Positions 7,213 through 16,835 are shown, counted from the first letter of the stretch. The stretch is DNA of 64,000 nucleotides from Lachnospiraceae bacterium C10 (GCA_900100095.1 FMTN01000021.1:21964-85963), one strand, 5' to 3'. Program-made: numbers and translations. The notes: generated from the letters alone by a model not told the origin.

Positions 7213-10200
7213 GAACATCTCCGAAAGGCTCTCAATAAATCCCCGGGCCACACCATACAGCGTCTTTGTCTGTACCGGATTGCTCCGGTCTTCGGTCACT
7301 TCAAAATCGGCCAGCGCCTCTCTGAACACAGCATTCGGATCTGTTCTTCCGTCATATTCCGCCAACAGGGATACGCTTCCTCCTCCAAGTACCTCCTGGA
7401 TTCTGGCTGCCATCTGCGGCAATTGTTCACTCACCGCCTGCCGAACAGCTGCCTGGGAAAGCTTGATGCGGCCAATAATGCCACCATCCCCATCGGTCTT
7501 AAACTGTGCACATACGGCTCCTGTCTCTGCGCTGTCAAAAGCGATGTCCACAAGTCCCTTTTCTTCCTCTTTGCCACGTACGATCTTTAAGGTCAGATTA
7601 CCCAGCTTATCCGCCACCATAACCGGCACTGCATAGGTTTCTTTCTTTTCCGACAGTTCCTTCATAATCTGAACCTGACGCACAGACTGCTGGATGCCCC
7701 GGATGTCGATGCTTCCCTTTGCCGCATCATCCGCAAGGGCCTTGCGAAGAACATTTTCCGCTGTTTCTGCAAGCTTCTCCTGAGCCTTTGCCATATCTTC
7801 CGGTGTCTTGCATTTCTCCTTAAAATCTTCCACCAGCTGATCAATCACCGTATCCAGCGAATCCAGTCCCGCAAACAGATCCTCACCCAGTCCGGCAAAG
7901 GTCTTTCTTCCTTCGCTTCCAAAGACTCTTGTGAACAGATTCCGGCGATCTGCAAGCATCTGGTGGATTGCCGCCATATTCTCCGGTGTATCTGCCACTC
8001 CGGCATCCCGAAGAATCGTCATATCATTTTCATCTGCCTGTACCACAGCTTCGCGCACCTGTCTTACGTTTTCGTCTAAAAGTGCATCCTCCACCGATGC
8101 ATCCGTTTCTGCCGCCTCTAAGGCCGTTGCCAGCTGATCCGGTGTCATTGGAAGATATGCGTTTTCACCGCCGATTGCCTTTAATCCTGACGGTGTTACG
8201 ATTTCTTTTGCGTCACGAATTCGTCCTGTCTCGAAGGCAACCCTCGCCTGCTGCGTAACAGAAAGGGAAGAGAATACCGCTTCCGTTGCTCCCTGTTCAT
8301 CGCTGACCTCGTAAGTTCTTCCCTCATGCTTTGCTGTTGTGACAGCACCCATAAGATTCTTCAGCGTAACTTCCGCCCCCTGGTAAAGCAGCTTTCCGAT
8401 GGCCGCTCCGTCCGTTTGATCCACCTGATGCATCAGTCGATAGAGTCCGATAAAACTCTCACGTTCCTCCTCGGAGATTGCCTTGGTCTGCTCAGCCTTC
8501 CACAAAAATTCTGCAAAATCCTGCGCGTCCTTTTGCGCATCCCCTTTTCCTGTATCGCCTGTATTATTTCCACCCTTTCCCTGTGGCTGCACAGACAGAC
8601 GCTCCTGAGCAACACTTCGGGTTCTCTCCTCTAACTCTTTCATCGACAGCTCAAGCGGATTTTCTCCTCGGCGGATCAGTTCCAATACCGTCGCAGGGGT
8701 CATTCCTTTGAACACTCTTGTCACCTGCTCATCGGCGGCCTTCACCTTCGCAATGGCCTCTTCGGTGATTTCTCTGCTGTTATAGCCAAGGATTCTTACC
8801 GCTCGCTCATTGGAAGCACTTGTCTCCAGTCCGAGATCCGTCAGGATGTCATCCACATTTCGGAAGGCTTTCCGGATGGAGTCTCCCAGATCCTTTCTCA
8901 CCTCGGTTCCCATGGTCTCATACCGCTCCCCGGCTGCCGCCAGCTTCGCTGCAAGCTTTTGACCATCCACCGCCAAGATCTCTACCTTTGCATTTGAAAA
9001 AGCATCTATTGTTTTGTAAGAGGAGAGCAGTGCCGCAGGAGCACTTTTTAGTGTCTGTATTGCCTCCGTTGTCTTTTCGTAGAGTTCTGCCGACGGCGTA
9101 TCTTCCCCGAAGACAGCTGCAGCAATATCCGCCTCCTGTGCCTTTAATGCCTCGACCACTTCCATTAATGGGGCCGTATCAATCTTCATTCCCTTACGGA
9201 TCAGCGTCGCATTCGCCTCCGTCGTCATCATAAGGCGCACTTCTTCAAGCTGTCTTCTGGCTGTAATATCTTCCTTTGCAGGAGTTGGATTCTCCTTCGC
9301 CTGTCGCAGAGCCTGAATCGTTATCTGCCCGTCCTTTGTCAATGCCGCGGCCCGATCTGCCATTTCCGGCGTACTTTCGGCAATCACATCCATTGCCTCT
9401 CTTGCCTGATCCATCATGGATATGCCCGGAAGAAGCATGGCATCCTGCGGCGTTTTTCCTTCTTTTACCGCATCCGTGATTGCCTGCAGCACTTCCTCGT
9501 AGCCGGTTCTAAGGGATTTCTCCTGCATTGCATTCAGTTTCAGCAGGTTATCCTCCGTTAACGGAAGGGACTGATCCAAAAGCCAGCGCGCCTGATCGAT
9601 CTGATTCTGATTGACCGGAAGAGAGGCCTTCTCTATGGTCGCCTCAACCTGCGGTCTTAAAGCTGCAAAATCCTCTTCCGAAATCTTTGCCTCCTGCCCG
9701 GTTGTTGCACCAGCATATACAGCGGTAAAAACATTGGCCGCCGTCGGCTCCATCTCATTCGCAATCAGATACCGGATTGCCTCCTTTGGCAACTCCTCCG
9801 GAAGCTGATCCGCTTTCTGAAATACGGCTTTTGCCTCCTCGTCCAGCTTCTTTTCCACGCCGGCGGCTTCCGCCTCGCTTCCGGTCATGGCCTCAATTGC
9901 ATCGGACTTGATTCCTCCTGTAATGGATACATCTGCACCGGCCTTTGCCAACTGCATCCGGATCTTGTCCGCAATCGTCACGAATTCCTTCGACTTCGTA
10001 TGTCTTGGATCAAAACCTTCCTGCTGCATCTTCCTGTAGTCTTCCCCGGACATACTCTGTGCAGCCATCAGCATTTCTTCCTTTTCGCTGCGAACGTCCA
10101 TACCGGTCTGCTTCTGTTTCTCATAAGCCTCTGCAGCCGTTTTACGCAGAGACTTTCTATCATAAAACTGATCCGCCTTGATCTGATATCCGCGTCGATA

Positions 10201-10344
10201 CTGTGCTGGCTTTTCTTCTCCAACAGCAGAAGAGGAGAGGGGCTGCTTTTCCCTTTCCCTTATGTCTGCTCCCATATTCGCCAGCTTACCTTGCTCATTC
10301 AGACCCTTCGCCGGATCTTTGATCATTAATTCATTTATATTCAT
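7210..10344 (-). CDS. Very large flagellar-locus protein, DUF6240-like, possible hook-length function
   Basis: A 1,044-residue, highly charged, helix-rich cytoplasmic-type protein with no signal peptide or membrane segment. It resembles the DUF6240 proteins found beside flagellin genes in Lachnospiraceae. The last about 150 residues change character (KLGNLTLKIVRGKEEEKG, then a beta-rich stretch and alternating hydrophobics, then SQAAVRQAVSEQLPQMAARI) and look like the C-terminal export/length-control domain of FliK-type proteins; this is inference. The start is ATG 10344 with GAGG upstream, rather than an in-frame start 66 bases earlier that lacks one. No catalytic motif is visible. It is read toward flagellin with about 70 bp between. 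Confidence 0.6.
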   Translation of the reverse strand: MNINELMIKDPAKGLNEQGKLANMGADIREREKQPLSSSAVGEEKPAQYRRGYQIKADQFYDRKSLRKTAAEAYEKQKQTGMDVRSEKEEMLMAAQSMSGEDYRKMQQEGFDPRHTKSKEFVTIADKIRMQLAKAGADVSITGGIKSDAIEAMTGSEAEAAGVEKKLDEEAKAVFQKADQLPEELPKEAIRYLIANEMEPTAANVFTAVYAGATTGQEAKISEEDFAALRPQVEATIEKASLPVNQNQIDQARWLLDQSLPLTEDNLLKLNAMQEKSLRTGYEEVLQAITDAVKEGKTPQDAMLLPGISMMDQAREAMDVIAESTPEMADRAAALTKDGQITIQALRQAKENPTPAKEDITARRQLEEVRLMMTTEANATLIRKGMKIDTAPLMEVVEALKAQEADIAAAVFGEDTPSAELYEKTTEAIQTLKSAPAALLSSYKTIDAFSNAKVEILAVDGQKLAAKLAAAGERYETMGTEVRKDLGDSIRKAFRNVDDILTDLGLETSASNERAVRILGYNSREITEEAIAKVKAADEQVTRVFKGMTPATVLELIRRGENPLELSMKELEERTRSVAQERLSVQPQGKGGNNTGDTGKGDAQKDAQDFAEFLWKAEQTKAISEEERESFIGLYRLMHQVDQTDGAAIGKLLYQGAEVTLKNLMGAVTTAKHEGRTYEVSDEQGATEAVFSSLSVTQQARVAFETGRIRDAKEIVTPSGLKAIGGENAYLPMTPDQLATALEAAETDASVEDALLDENVRQVREAVVQADENDMTILRDAGVADTPENMAAIHQMLADRRNLFTRVFGSEGRKTFAGLGEDLFAGLDSLDTVIDQLVEDFKEKCKTPEDMAKAQEKLAETAENVLRKALADDAAKGSIDIRGIQQSVRQVQIMKELSEKKETYAVPVMVADKLGNLTLKIVRGKEEEKGLVDIAFDSAETGAVCAQFKTDGDGGIIGRIKLSQAAVRQAVSEQLPQMAARIQEVLGGGSVSLLAEYDGRTDPNAVFREALADFEVTEDRSNPVQTKTLYGVARGFIESLSEMF

Positions 10345-10495
10345 CAGGGAAACCTCACATTTCTCTTGCACTAAATATTCATAAAATATTTCGGACATTT
10401 TCCTGTGCAATTGAAGTCCAAAAGCAAAAATAGTAACATGAGAGGGAGGCTTTTATCATTTACAAATATGATTTTTACACTGGGTTGGTTTTGAC

Positions 10496-10891
10496 ATGAA
10501 ACGTTTTTTTCAAAGATATATTGCAAAGAAGGATCTGATATTCATTCTTCTCATATTGACATTTTCCCTCGCTCTTTTGCTGGGATTTCGCTTTCTGAAC
10601 CGTCAGACCGGCGGCGTCGTTCGCATTACCGTGGACGGGAAAACCTTTGGAACCTATCCCCTCAATGAAGACAGGGTTATTTCCATCAAAAACAAAGACG
10701 GCATCATTTCCAACAAGCTGACCATTCAGAATGGCTCCGCTCATATGTCCCATGCCAATTGTCCCGATGGGCTTTGTATCCACCAGGGGAAAATAAACGC
10801 CAACGGACAGTCCATCGTCTGTCTGCCCAATAAAATTGTTTGCACCGTTCACTCAGATTCACAGCAAGATATGGATGTAATGACACAATGA
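10496..10891 (+). CDS. Membrane-anchored NusG domain II protein
   Basis: A 131-residue protein with one N-terminal transmembrane segment (about residues 14-34, ILLILTFSLALLLGF) and an extracytoplasmic NusG-domain-II-like fold. The family signature is clear: SHANCPDGLCIHQGKI followed by GQSIVCLPNKIVCTV, with three conserved cysteines. Such proteins occur in Firmicutes beside Gx transporters and redox/FMN genes; their function is unknown and they are not transcription factors despite the domain name. It overlaps the downstream gene by four bases (ATGA), so the two form an operon. The Shine-Dalgarno is weak. Confidence 0.8.
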   Translation: MKRFFQRYIAKKDLIFILLILTFSLALLLGFRFLNRQTGGVVRITVDGKTFGTYPLNEDRVISIKNKDGIISNKLTIQNGSAHMSHANCPDGLCIHQGKINANGQSIVCLPNKIVCTVHSDSQQDMDVMTQ

Positions 10892-11415
10892 AAATGAAAC
10901 AGAACACTTCCTACCATTCTCAAAATCCGCATGTTCATCTGGCTACGCTTGGGGTTTTCCTGGCGCTCGCCCTGATTTTCTCCTACGTGGAGTCCCTTGT
11001 CCCGTTCTACTTCGGTGTTCCGGGCATGAAACTGGGGCTGACCAATGTGGTTGTCGTCATCCTTCTCTACCTTTACGGTCCGAGGGATGCCCTTCTGGTT
11101 TCCCTCCTTCGCATTCTTCTCGCCGGCTTTCTGTTTACCAATGCGTTCAGCATTCTTTATTCTCTTGCCGGTGGACTTTTGTCCTTTTGCGTTATGTTCC
11201 TTCTTGTGAAGATGAATTTTTTCAAAATGATAGCCGTCAGCGTTGCTGGCGGCCTCACACATAACATTGGACAGCTGCTTGTGGCGGCTGTCCTCGTTAA
11301 AAATTATAATATTCTTTTTTATTTACCGGTTCTTATGGTTGCCGGTATCATCACCGGATTTCTGATCGGTGTGATTTCCTCTGCGGTCCACGCCAGAGTC
11401 AGTACCTTTCTTTGA
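10888..11415 (+). CDS. Gx transporter family membrane protein (heptaprenyl diphosphate synthase component I-like)
   Basis: A 175-residue integral membrane protein with about five hydrophobic segments and the family pattern VPGMKLGLTNVVVVILLYLYGPRDAL, resembling ECF transporter S-components and proteins annotated as heptaprenyl diphosphate synthase subunit I. The S-component-like G-rich loops suggest a small-molecule transporter; the substrate is unknown. The start is the ATG overlapping the stop of the NusG-II gene, rather than an upstream in-frame ATG inside that gene. The end lies 14 bp from the convergent recR stop, with no obvious terminator between them. Confidence 0.75.
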   Translation: MKMKQNTSYHSQNPHVHLATLGVFLALALIFSYVESLVPFYFGVPGMKLGLTNVVVVILLYLYGPRDALLVSLLRILLAGFLFTNAFSILYSLAGGLLSFCVMFLLVKMNFFKMIAVSVAGGLTHNIGQLLVAAVLVKNYNILFYLPVLMVAGIITGFLIGVISSAVHARVSTFL

Positions 11416-11429
11416 AACTACATCCGAAG

Positions 11430-12032
11430 CTACAGATCTCTTCGTCCTTCCAGGGCACGAAGCAGTGTCACTTCATCGATGTATTCCAAATCGCCTCCTA
11501 CCGGCACTCCGCTTGCAATCCTTGTGACCTTCACATCCTCGATGGGCTTGATCAAACGACTGATATACATAGCCGTTGTCTCACCTTCCAGAGAGGAGTT
11601 GGTCGCAATGATCACTTCCTTTACTTCTCCATCCGACAATCGGGAAATCAGTTCCTTTAACCGGATATCGGAAGGTCCGATTCCCTGCATCGGAGAAATC
11701 GCCCCATGCAAAACATGATAGAGTCCCTTGTATTCCCCCGTCTTTTCGTAGGCTGCCAGGTCTCTTGTATCTTCTACCACCATGATAGTACTGCGATCCC
11801 TCTTGGTACTTGAGCAGATCGGACATACCTCCTGATCGGTCAGATTAAAACATATTTTGCAATAGCGTACATTTTTCCTTGCTCTTACTATGGTATCAGC
11901 AAGCTGCTCCACCTGGGGCACCGGCATTCCCAGAATATGAAATGCCAGCCTTTGCGCACTTTTCTCACCGATTCCCGGAAGAGAAGACAGCCCCGCTATC
12001 AGTCTGCTGATCTCTTTGCTATAGTAATCCAT
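11430..12032 (-). CDS. recR: Recombination protein RecR
   Basis: RecR forms a DNA clamp with RecF/RecO and loads RecA at gaps. The 200-residue protein has the helix-hairpin-helix ([17 protein letters not shown], about 18-34), a four-cysteine zinc finger (C58, C61, C70, C73) and a Toprim domain beginning [15 protein letters not shown]. Length is exactly typical. The ATG overlaps the ybaB stop (TAATG), and a GGAGG lies slightly far upstream inside ybaB. The dnaX-ybaB-recR order is conserved across Firmicutes. Confidence 0.98.
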   Translation of the reverse strand: MDYYSKEISRLIAGLSSLPGIGEKSAQRLAFHILGMPVPQVEQLADTIVRARKNVRYCKICFNLTDQEVCPICSSTKRDRSTIMVVEDTRDLAAYEKTGEYKGLYHVLHGAISPMQGIGPSDIRLKELISRLSDGEVKEVIIATNSSLEGETTAMYISRLIKPIEDVKVTRIASGVPVGGDLEYIDEVTLLRALEGRRDL

Positions 12033-12376
12033 TAAAATGGTAATCCTCCGCCAAGGCCACCGGTAAGTTTGGACATATTTGCCTGACTCATCTCATCGAT
12101 CTGTCCAAGGGCATCATTCGTTGCCACCAGGATCATATCCTCAAGCATCTCCATATCCTCCGGATCAACAGCCTCCGGATCGATCTTAACCTTTGTTACA
12201 ACCTTCTTTCCGCTTACGGTTACCTCAACGGCTCCACCGCCTGCGGTTGCTGTTACTTCCTTTGCCTCTAACTCTTTCTGGCTTTCTTCCATCTGACGCT
12301 GCATTCTCTGTGCCTGCTTCATCAGATTATTCATATTACCCGGCATTCCACCCGGGAATCCACCTCTTCTTGCCAT
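12032..12376 (-). CDS. ybaB: Nucleoid-associated protein YbaB/EbfC
   Basis: A small DNA-binding protein (114 residues) of the YbaB/EbfC family, which bends or clamps DNA as a dimer. It has a Gly/Met-rich N-terminus ([19 protein letters not shown]), a coiled helix with [10 protein letters not shown], and the signature [19 protein letters not shown] followed by [25 protein letters not shown] precedes the ATG by a normal distance. It is cotranscribed with dnaX (3 bp gap) and recR. Confidence 0.97.
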   Translation of the reverse strand: MARRGGFPGGMPGNMNNLMKQAQRMQRQMEESQKELEAKEVTATAGGGAVEVTVSGKKVVTKVKIDPEAVDPEDMEMLEDMILVATNDALGQIDEMSQANMSKLTGGLGGGLPF

Positions 12377-12379
12377 GTG

Positions 12380-13993
12380 TTATTCCTCCTCGTTATCTTC
12401 TATTTCTATATTAAAGCCAAATGTTTCAGACAGGATATCCCGACTATCACCGTAGGCCTGCTGGCCCGGTACATTTGTCTTGTTATAGATCAGCTCAAAC
12501 GGCACATCCACACCGATTCCATCGGCAAACATTTTCTTAAGCAGTGCACGATTGGCCGATCCGTTAACCATATTATAGGATAATTCACTATCAAAAATAA
12601 TCCATAATGTCTTGCCATCCTCACTGGCACGAACGGTCAACTGTTGATCTGACAGATAAGTTTGAAGTGCTTTATCCTCAAGTCCTGCAACCAGACTGTT
12701 GAAATTTCCGGCTGCCTTTCCGATATCTTCCGGCACAGCCTTCGGCATCGGCGGCGGTGTGACCTTCGCCTGTTTTTCTCCTCCAAGCGCTGCCTGACTC
12801 GTAAGAGAAGCCAGCATCTCCGGCGTGATTGCAGTTGCTTCCTCCTGCTTTTTCTCAAGGTCCTCCATTCGCTGGATGATGGCTGCATTATCTTCATCCA
12901 TCTGCGGATGACAGAGACGGATCAGGGCTACCTCCAGTAAAACACGCTTTTCCATGGACATGCGGATGGCATTGGACAAGTCTGACAGAATCCGGATATA
13001 TCGCATCAGAATCACGGTATCCGTGCTCTTGCTTTCTTCCAGCAGGCTTTCCTTATTTTCCGTTGTCATATCCAGCGCCGCAGCCATACTTTCGTCGGTA
13101 CGAACCAAAAGCATATTACGCAGATACCAGGTGAAATCCGTAACAAACTGCGCCAGATCACGTCCGGTATTTACCACATCCTCCACAAGGGATAGAACTG
13201 TTTTCACATCTTTGCCCGTCAGTGCCCGCATCAATCTGGAAAACACCTGTGTATCCACAACGCCCAACACCTTAAGGACATTGTCATAGGTCAGTTTCTG
13301 CCCAAGATAGAAGTTGATACACTGATCCAAAAGACTCAGCGCATCTCGCATGGAACCGTCACCGGCTCTTGCCACGTAATCTAAAGCCTCATCCTCAGCC
13401 TCCACCTGCTCCGCCTCACAGAGCTGCTTTAAGCGTCCTGCGATGGTCTCCACCGGAATCCTGTGGAAATCGTATCGCTGACATCTTGAAAGAATGGTGA
13501 CCGGAATCTTATGCAGTTCGGTCGTCGCAAGAATAAAGATAACATAAGAAGGCGGTTCCTCCAAGGTCTTCAGGAAGGCATTGAACGCAGCAGGAGAGAG
13601 CATATGCACCTCATCGATAATATAGACCTTATATTTCCCTGCTGTCGGTGGATAACCCACATCCTCAATGATGCTTCGAATGCTGTCGACACCGTTGTTG
13701 GATGCCGCATCCATCTCCACCACATTCATTGAACTTCCATCCGCAATGGAACGGCAGACCTCACATTCTCCACATGGACTTCCGTCTTCTCCCGGATGCT
13801 CGCAATTGACGGCTCTTGCAAAAATCTTTGCCACCGTGGTCTTACCTGTACCTCTTGTCCCTGTAAAAAGGTATGCATGGCCGATACGATCGGCAGCGAT
13901 TTCATTTTTCAGGGTGGTTACAATATGTTCCTGACCTTTTACATCTGAAAATTCCTGCGGTCGGAACTTTCGGTACAATGCCACATAGGACAT
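12380..13993 (-). CDS. dnaX: DNA polymerase III subunits gamma/tau
   Basis: Clamp-loader ATPase of the replicative polymerase. The 537 residues show the AAA+ core: Walker A GTRGTGKTT (about 45-53), a zinc-binding set C64, C74, C77, C80, Walker B IIDEVHML (about 125-132), SRC sensor/arginine finger region ILSRCQRYDFHRI, and a linker with KKQEEATAI before the C-terminal tau-like region. GAGAGGAAG lies upstream of the ATG. I see no slippery A-rich frameshift heptamer that would produce a separate gamma product. Confidence 0.98.
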   Translation of the reverse strand: MSYVALYRKFRPQEFSDVKGQEHIVTTLKNEIAADRIGHAYLFTGTRGTGKTTVAKIFARAVNCEHPGEDGSPCGECEVCRSIADGSSMNVVEMDAASNNGVDSIRSIIEDVGYPPTAGKYKVYIIDEVHMLSPAAFNAFLKTLEEPPSYVIFILATTELHKIPVTILSRCQRYDFHRIPVETIAGRLKQLCEAEQVEAEDEALDYVARAGDGSMRDALSLLDQCINFYLGQKLTYDNVLKVLGVVDTQVFSRLMRALTGKDVKTVLSLVEDVVNTGRDLAQFVTDFTWYLRNMLLVRTDESMAAALDMTTENKESLLEESKSTDTVILMRYIRILSDLSNAIRMSMEKRVLLEVALIRLCHPQMDEDNAAIIQRMEDLEKKQEEATAITPEMLASLTSQAALGGEKQAKVTPPPMPKAVPEDIGKAAGNFNSLVAGLEDKALQTYLSDQQLTVRASEDGKTLWIIFDSELSYNMVNGSANRALLKKMFADGIGVDVPFELIYNKTNVPGQQAYGDSRDILSETFGFNIEIEDNEEE

Positions 13994-14014
13994 GACGTTC
14001 TTCCTCTCTAACTC

Positions 14015-15085
14015 TTAGTCACCGAAGCTGATACCAATCCGCTTGGCTTCCTTGATCATCTTACACTCCGGATCCACACCTTTCAGCTTACCGGCTACTT
14101 CCTCCAACGGAACCAGCTTGGTATCGCCATTAATCATGGCTACCATGTTACCATACTTCTTCTCCATAATGGCCTTCGCTGCTGCAGATCCAAGTCTTGT
14201 ACATAAAACTCTGTCATACGGGCAAGGGCTTCCGCCTCGCTGTGTATGACCTGGCACCGTAACTCTGGCTTCACTGCCGAGCTCTTTGGTAATCATCTCT
14301 GCAATCTTATAGGATACAGAAGGGTATGGCTCCTTCGCCAGCTTCTTTTTCAATTCTTTTTTGGACAGCTTTGCATCTTCTTTTGAAATTGCACCCTCTG
14401 CCACAGCGAGAATCGTAAATCCTTTGCCTGCATCCTGACGCTTTTTGATTGCATCTAAAATCTTCTTATCATCGTACGGAATCTCCGGTAACAGAATAAT
14501 GTCTGCTCCGGCTGCAACGCCTGCATACAAAGTCAGCCATCCCACCTTATGTCCCATAACTTCTACAATGAAGACACGGTTGTGGGAAGCCGCTGTTGTA
14601 TGAATGCAGTCAATGGCTGCAGATGCCACATTAACGGCAGAATAGAAGCCAAAGGTAATATCGGTTCCGTAAATATCATTATCAATGGTCTTCGGAAGAT
14701 GAATAACATTCAATCCTTCTTCCCGTAAAAGGTTGGCTGTTTTCTGCGTGCCGTTTCCTCCTAAAATCACAAGGCAGTCCAGATTCAACTTATAGTAGTT
14801 GCTCTTCATGGCCTCAACCTTATTCAACCCGTTTTCATCCGGATCGCGCATGTACTTAAACGGCTGTCTGGAAGAACCGAGAATGGTTCCGCCCTTGGTC
14901 AGGATTCCGGAAAAATCCGAACTCGTCAAAAGCCTGTAATTTCCATAAATCAGGCCCTTATAACCATTCAAAAATCCATAGACCTCAAGCTGCTTTACAT
15001 TCTCTTCCAGTCCTTTTACCACTCCTCGCATTGCTGCATTCAATGCCTGACAATCTCCACCGCTTGTAAGCATTCCGATTCTCAT
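14015..15085 (-). CDS. pfkA: 6-phosphofructokinase
   Basis: Phosphorylates fructose 6-phosphate in glycolysis. The 356-residue protein has GGDCQALNAAMRGVV near the N-terminus, GGNGTQKTA (about 109-117), the catalytic PKTIDND (about 131-137), an MGHK substrate motif and PGHTQRGGSPCPYDR. At the phosphoryl-donor site the second key position is Gly (ATP type) rather than the Asp of PPi-dependent enzymes, but the aspartate before it is Asn, and a Lys precedes TIDND as in the PPi-like clade. ATP dependence is my prediction, as for actinobacterial enzymes of this mixed group. The start ATG follows AAAGGAGG; an in-frame TTG two codons earlier is less likely. Confidence 0.9.
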   Translation of the reverse strand: MRIGMLTSGGDCQALNAAMRGVVKGLEENVKQLEVYGFLNGYKGLIYGNYRLLTSSDFSGILTKGGTILGSSRQPFKYMRDPDENGLNKVEAMKSNYYKLNLDCLVILGGNGTQKTANLLREEGLNVIHLPKTIDNDIYGTDITFGFYSAVNVASAAIDCIHTTAASHNRVFIVEVMGHKVGWLTLYAGVAAGADIILLPEIPYDDKKILDAIKKRQDAGKGFTILAVAEGAISKEDAKLSKKELKKKLAKEPYPSVSYKIAEMITKELGSEARVTVPGHTQRGGSPCPYDRVLCTRLGSAAAKAIMEKKYGNMVAMINGDTKLVPLEEVAGKLKGVDPECKMIKEAKRIGISFGD

Positions 15086-15122
15086 AGACAACCTCCTTTT
15101 ACATCAAACCCCATTGCAATCC

Positions 15123-16310
15123 TTATTTTCCGTACTGAAGTCTTACGTCTTCTGCTGTGATCGTGTCGACCAGTTCCCATTGCCATTTGTTCCGCAAGGT
15201 GATCTTCTTACGGTAGAGCAGAAGCTCTGCACGACCGTTGCCACCGGTCCAGATGCTCTGTGTTCCCTTTCCATCCGGACGGTCATATTCATTGATCACC
15301 ATATCGTCTTTGTCACATTCAATCTTTAATGCTACGCGTGTCATTGGGGTCTCCTGATGGATCACCCAACGGAATTTCTGTTTTGTTTCTCTTTTTTGTG
15401 TGTTCGTTCTCGTAAGGGTCCAGAATTTTGAGAAATTAAACTCGAATTTCTCACCTTCCCGATCGATTCCGCCGATGAGGGTTTCCCCCATGGCCATCGG
15501 ACCGATTTTTACCCGGCCTCCACCAAAAGCAAAGGCCGAATGCAGCAGTTCTCCATCCTTTTTACTGGTCAGATGGTTGCTTGCAAAAAAGCACCACGGG
15601 GAGTTCAACTCGTGTCCCCAGATCTTATCTGCCACACCATAGGATTGCTCCGGTTTAACATCGTAGATCTCGCCGTTCCAGGTAATGGTTCCCTCGTAGA
15701 TGGACTTCATGCCTTCGGAATGCCAGTATGCATCCACCATATTGGTTCCTCTTGCCGGGCCACTGGTATAATATCCCAGATTAAAGGCTATCTCTTTATT
15801 AATCTTTAAGTCCCAGCTAAAACGTCCGATATCCGTCCGTTCCTGTTCATTCTGCTTCCGGTGCTGTGCATTGACCTCGATTCTACCCATGGTTCTTGTC
15901 TCGGAAAGAAAGCAGTCGTTCGCACTGATCAGAATATCCAGTTCCTTACCTATATCCACCTGACTCCATGGAATATAGCGGGAGAGGGCGCTTCCCTTTT
16001 CTCCCATAACCATAGCACGAATCATGAGATAGGATGGTTTCTCTCCATCCGTGGCAAATACCACCTCATCTCCGCCAAGCTCCGGATTATAGGCTACAAA
16101 ACCGATACCAAAACTACGAATCTGTCCGGTTTCGCGGCTGACACCGGAGAAGCAGTGTCTCCACATATCAAATCCCTCTTTTGCAAGAGCGCCCTTTAGC
16201 ATAAAAGCGTTACGTGAAGGATCTGACTTATCAAAGCCTTTTTCTCCTCCGCCAAGTGGATTTTTAATCTCGATTCCCTCTAGCATTTTTGGCAAATCTT
16301 TTAGTTCCAT
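15123..16310 (-). CDS. Tocopherol-cyclase-like protein of unknown function
   Basis: A 395-residue protein without signal peptide or transmembrane segment. It contains the pattern AYWHSEGMKSIYEGTITWNG, then SYGVADKIWGHELNSPWCFF, then SNHLTSKK, which I associate with the tocopherol cyclase/CrtC-AttH beta-barrel superfamily. A tocopherol pathway is not expected in an anaerobic Firmicute, so a different hydrophobic ligand or a non-enzymatic role is likely. The start is ATG 16310 behind GAGGTG; an upstream TTG overlapping the Shine-Dalgarno is rejected. It lies 12 bp after greA and 37 bp before pfkA on the same strand. Family assignment is moderate, function unknown. Confidence 0.5.
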   Translation of the reverse strand: MELKDLPKMLEGIEIKNPLGGGEKGFDKSDPSRNAFMLKGALAKEGFDMWRHCFSGVSRETGQIRSFGIGFVAYNPELGGDEVVFATDGEKPSYLMIRAMVMGEKGSALSRYIPWSQVDIGKELDILISANDCFLSETRTMGRIEVNAQHRKQNEQERTDIGRFSWDLKINKEIAFNLGYYTSGPARGTNMVDAYWHSEGMKSIYEGTITWNGEIYDVKPEQSYGVADKIWGHELNSPWCFFASNHLTSKKDGELLHSAFAFGGGRVKIGPMAMGETLIGGIDREGEKFEFNFSKFWTLTRTNTQKRETKQKFRWVIHQETPMTRVALKIECDKDDMVINEYDRPDGKGTQSIWTGGNGRAELLLYRKKITLRNKWQWELVDTITAEDVRLQYGK

Positions 16311-16322
16311 TTTACACCTCAA

Positions 16323-16826
16323 TCAGAAAGATTTGATCTCGTCCTCTGCATCGTCTGTGCTTTCATCGATCTTACGGATGACCACATCATAACTGTAATC
16401 ATCATTTACCTTTACTGTCACCGTATCCCCTTCCTTCTTACCCAGAAGAGCCTTGCCCAAAGGGGATTCGATGCTGATCTTGCCTTTCAGAGAATTGCTC
16501 CGGATGGATGTGACGATCTTGTAACTTTCCTCCATATCATCCTCAGGAAAATAGAGCGTCACCGTATTGTTCATTCCAATCACACCATCGGCAGATTCAT
16601 CCGATACCACAATTGCGTTCTTTAACATGTTCTCAAGATAGCGAATACGGCTTTCATTCCGGTTCTTCGCCTTCTTGGCTGCGTAATATTCAAAGTTTTC
16701 GGACAGATCCCCATGGGATCTTGCCTCTTTTACTTCTCCAATCAGTTCCGGGCGGATCTTCAGCTTTCGCTCTTCAATCTCTGCCTGTATCTTCTCTACA
16801 TCTGACTGTGTCAGTCTCTCTCTCAT
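16323..16826 (-). CDS. greA: Transcription elongation factor GreA-type
   Basis: Rescues backtracked RNA polymerase by stimulating transcript cleavage. The N-terminal coiled coil carries the tip motif GDLSENFEYYAAKK (about 39-52), including the acidic residues that reach the active site, and the C-terminal FKBP-like domain has SPLGKALLGKKEGDTVTVKV. At 167 residues it is normal length with an acidic C-terminal tail (STDDAEDEIKSF). AGAGGC precedes the ATG. It is likely in one transcript with rpiB upstream (9 bp) and the tocopherol-cyclase-like gene downstream. Confidence 0.95.
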   Translation of the reverse strand: MRERLTQSDVEKIQAEIEERKLKIRPELIGEVKEARSHGDLSENFEYYAAKKAKNRNESRIRYLENMLKNAIVVSDESADGVIGMNNTVTLYFPEDDMEESYKIVTSIRSNSLKGKISIESPLGKALLGKKEGDTVTVKVNDDYSYDVVIRKIDESTDDAEDEIKSF

Positions 16827-16835
16827 AAAAGCCTC

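Noticed and set aside
10439..10495. Possible 18-codon leader peptide before the NusG-II gene
   Set aside because: It has an ATG and ends just before the CDS, but no convincing Shine-Dalgarno, no run of regulatory codons and no attenuator hairpin.
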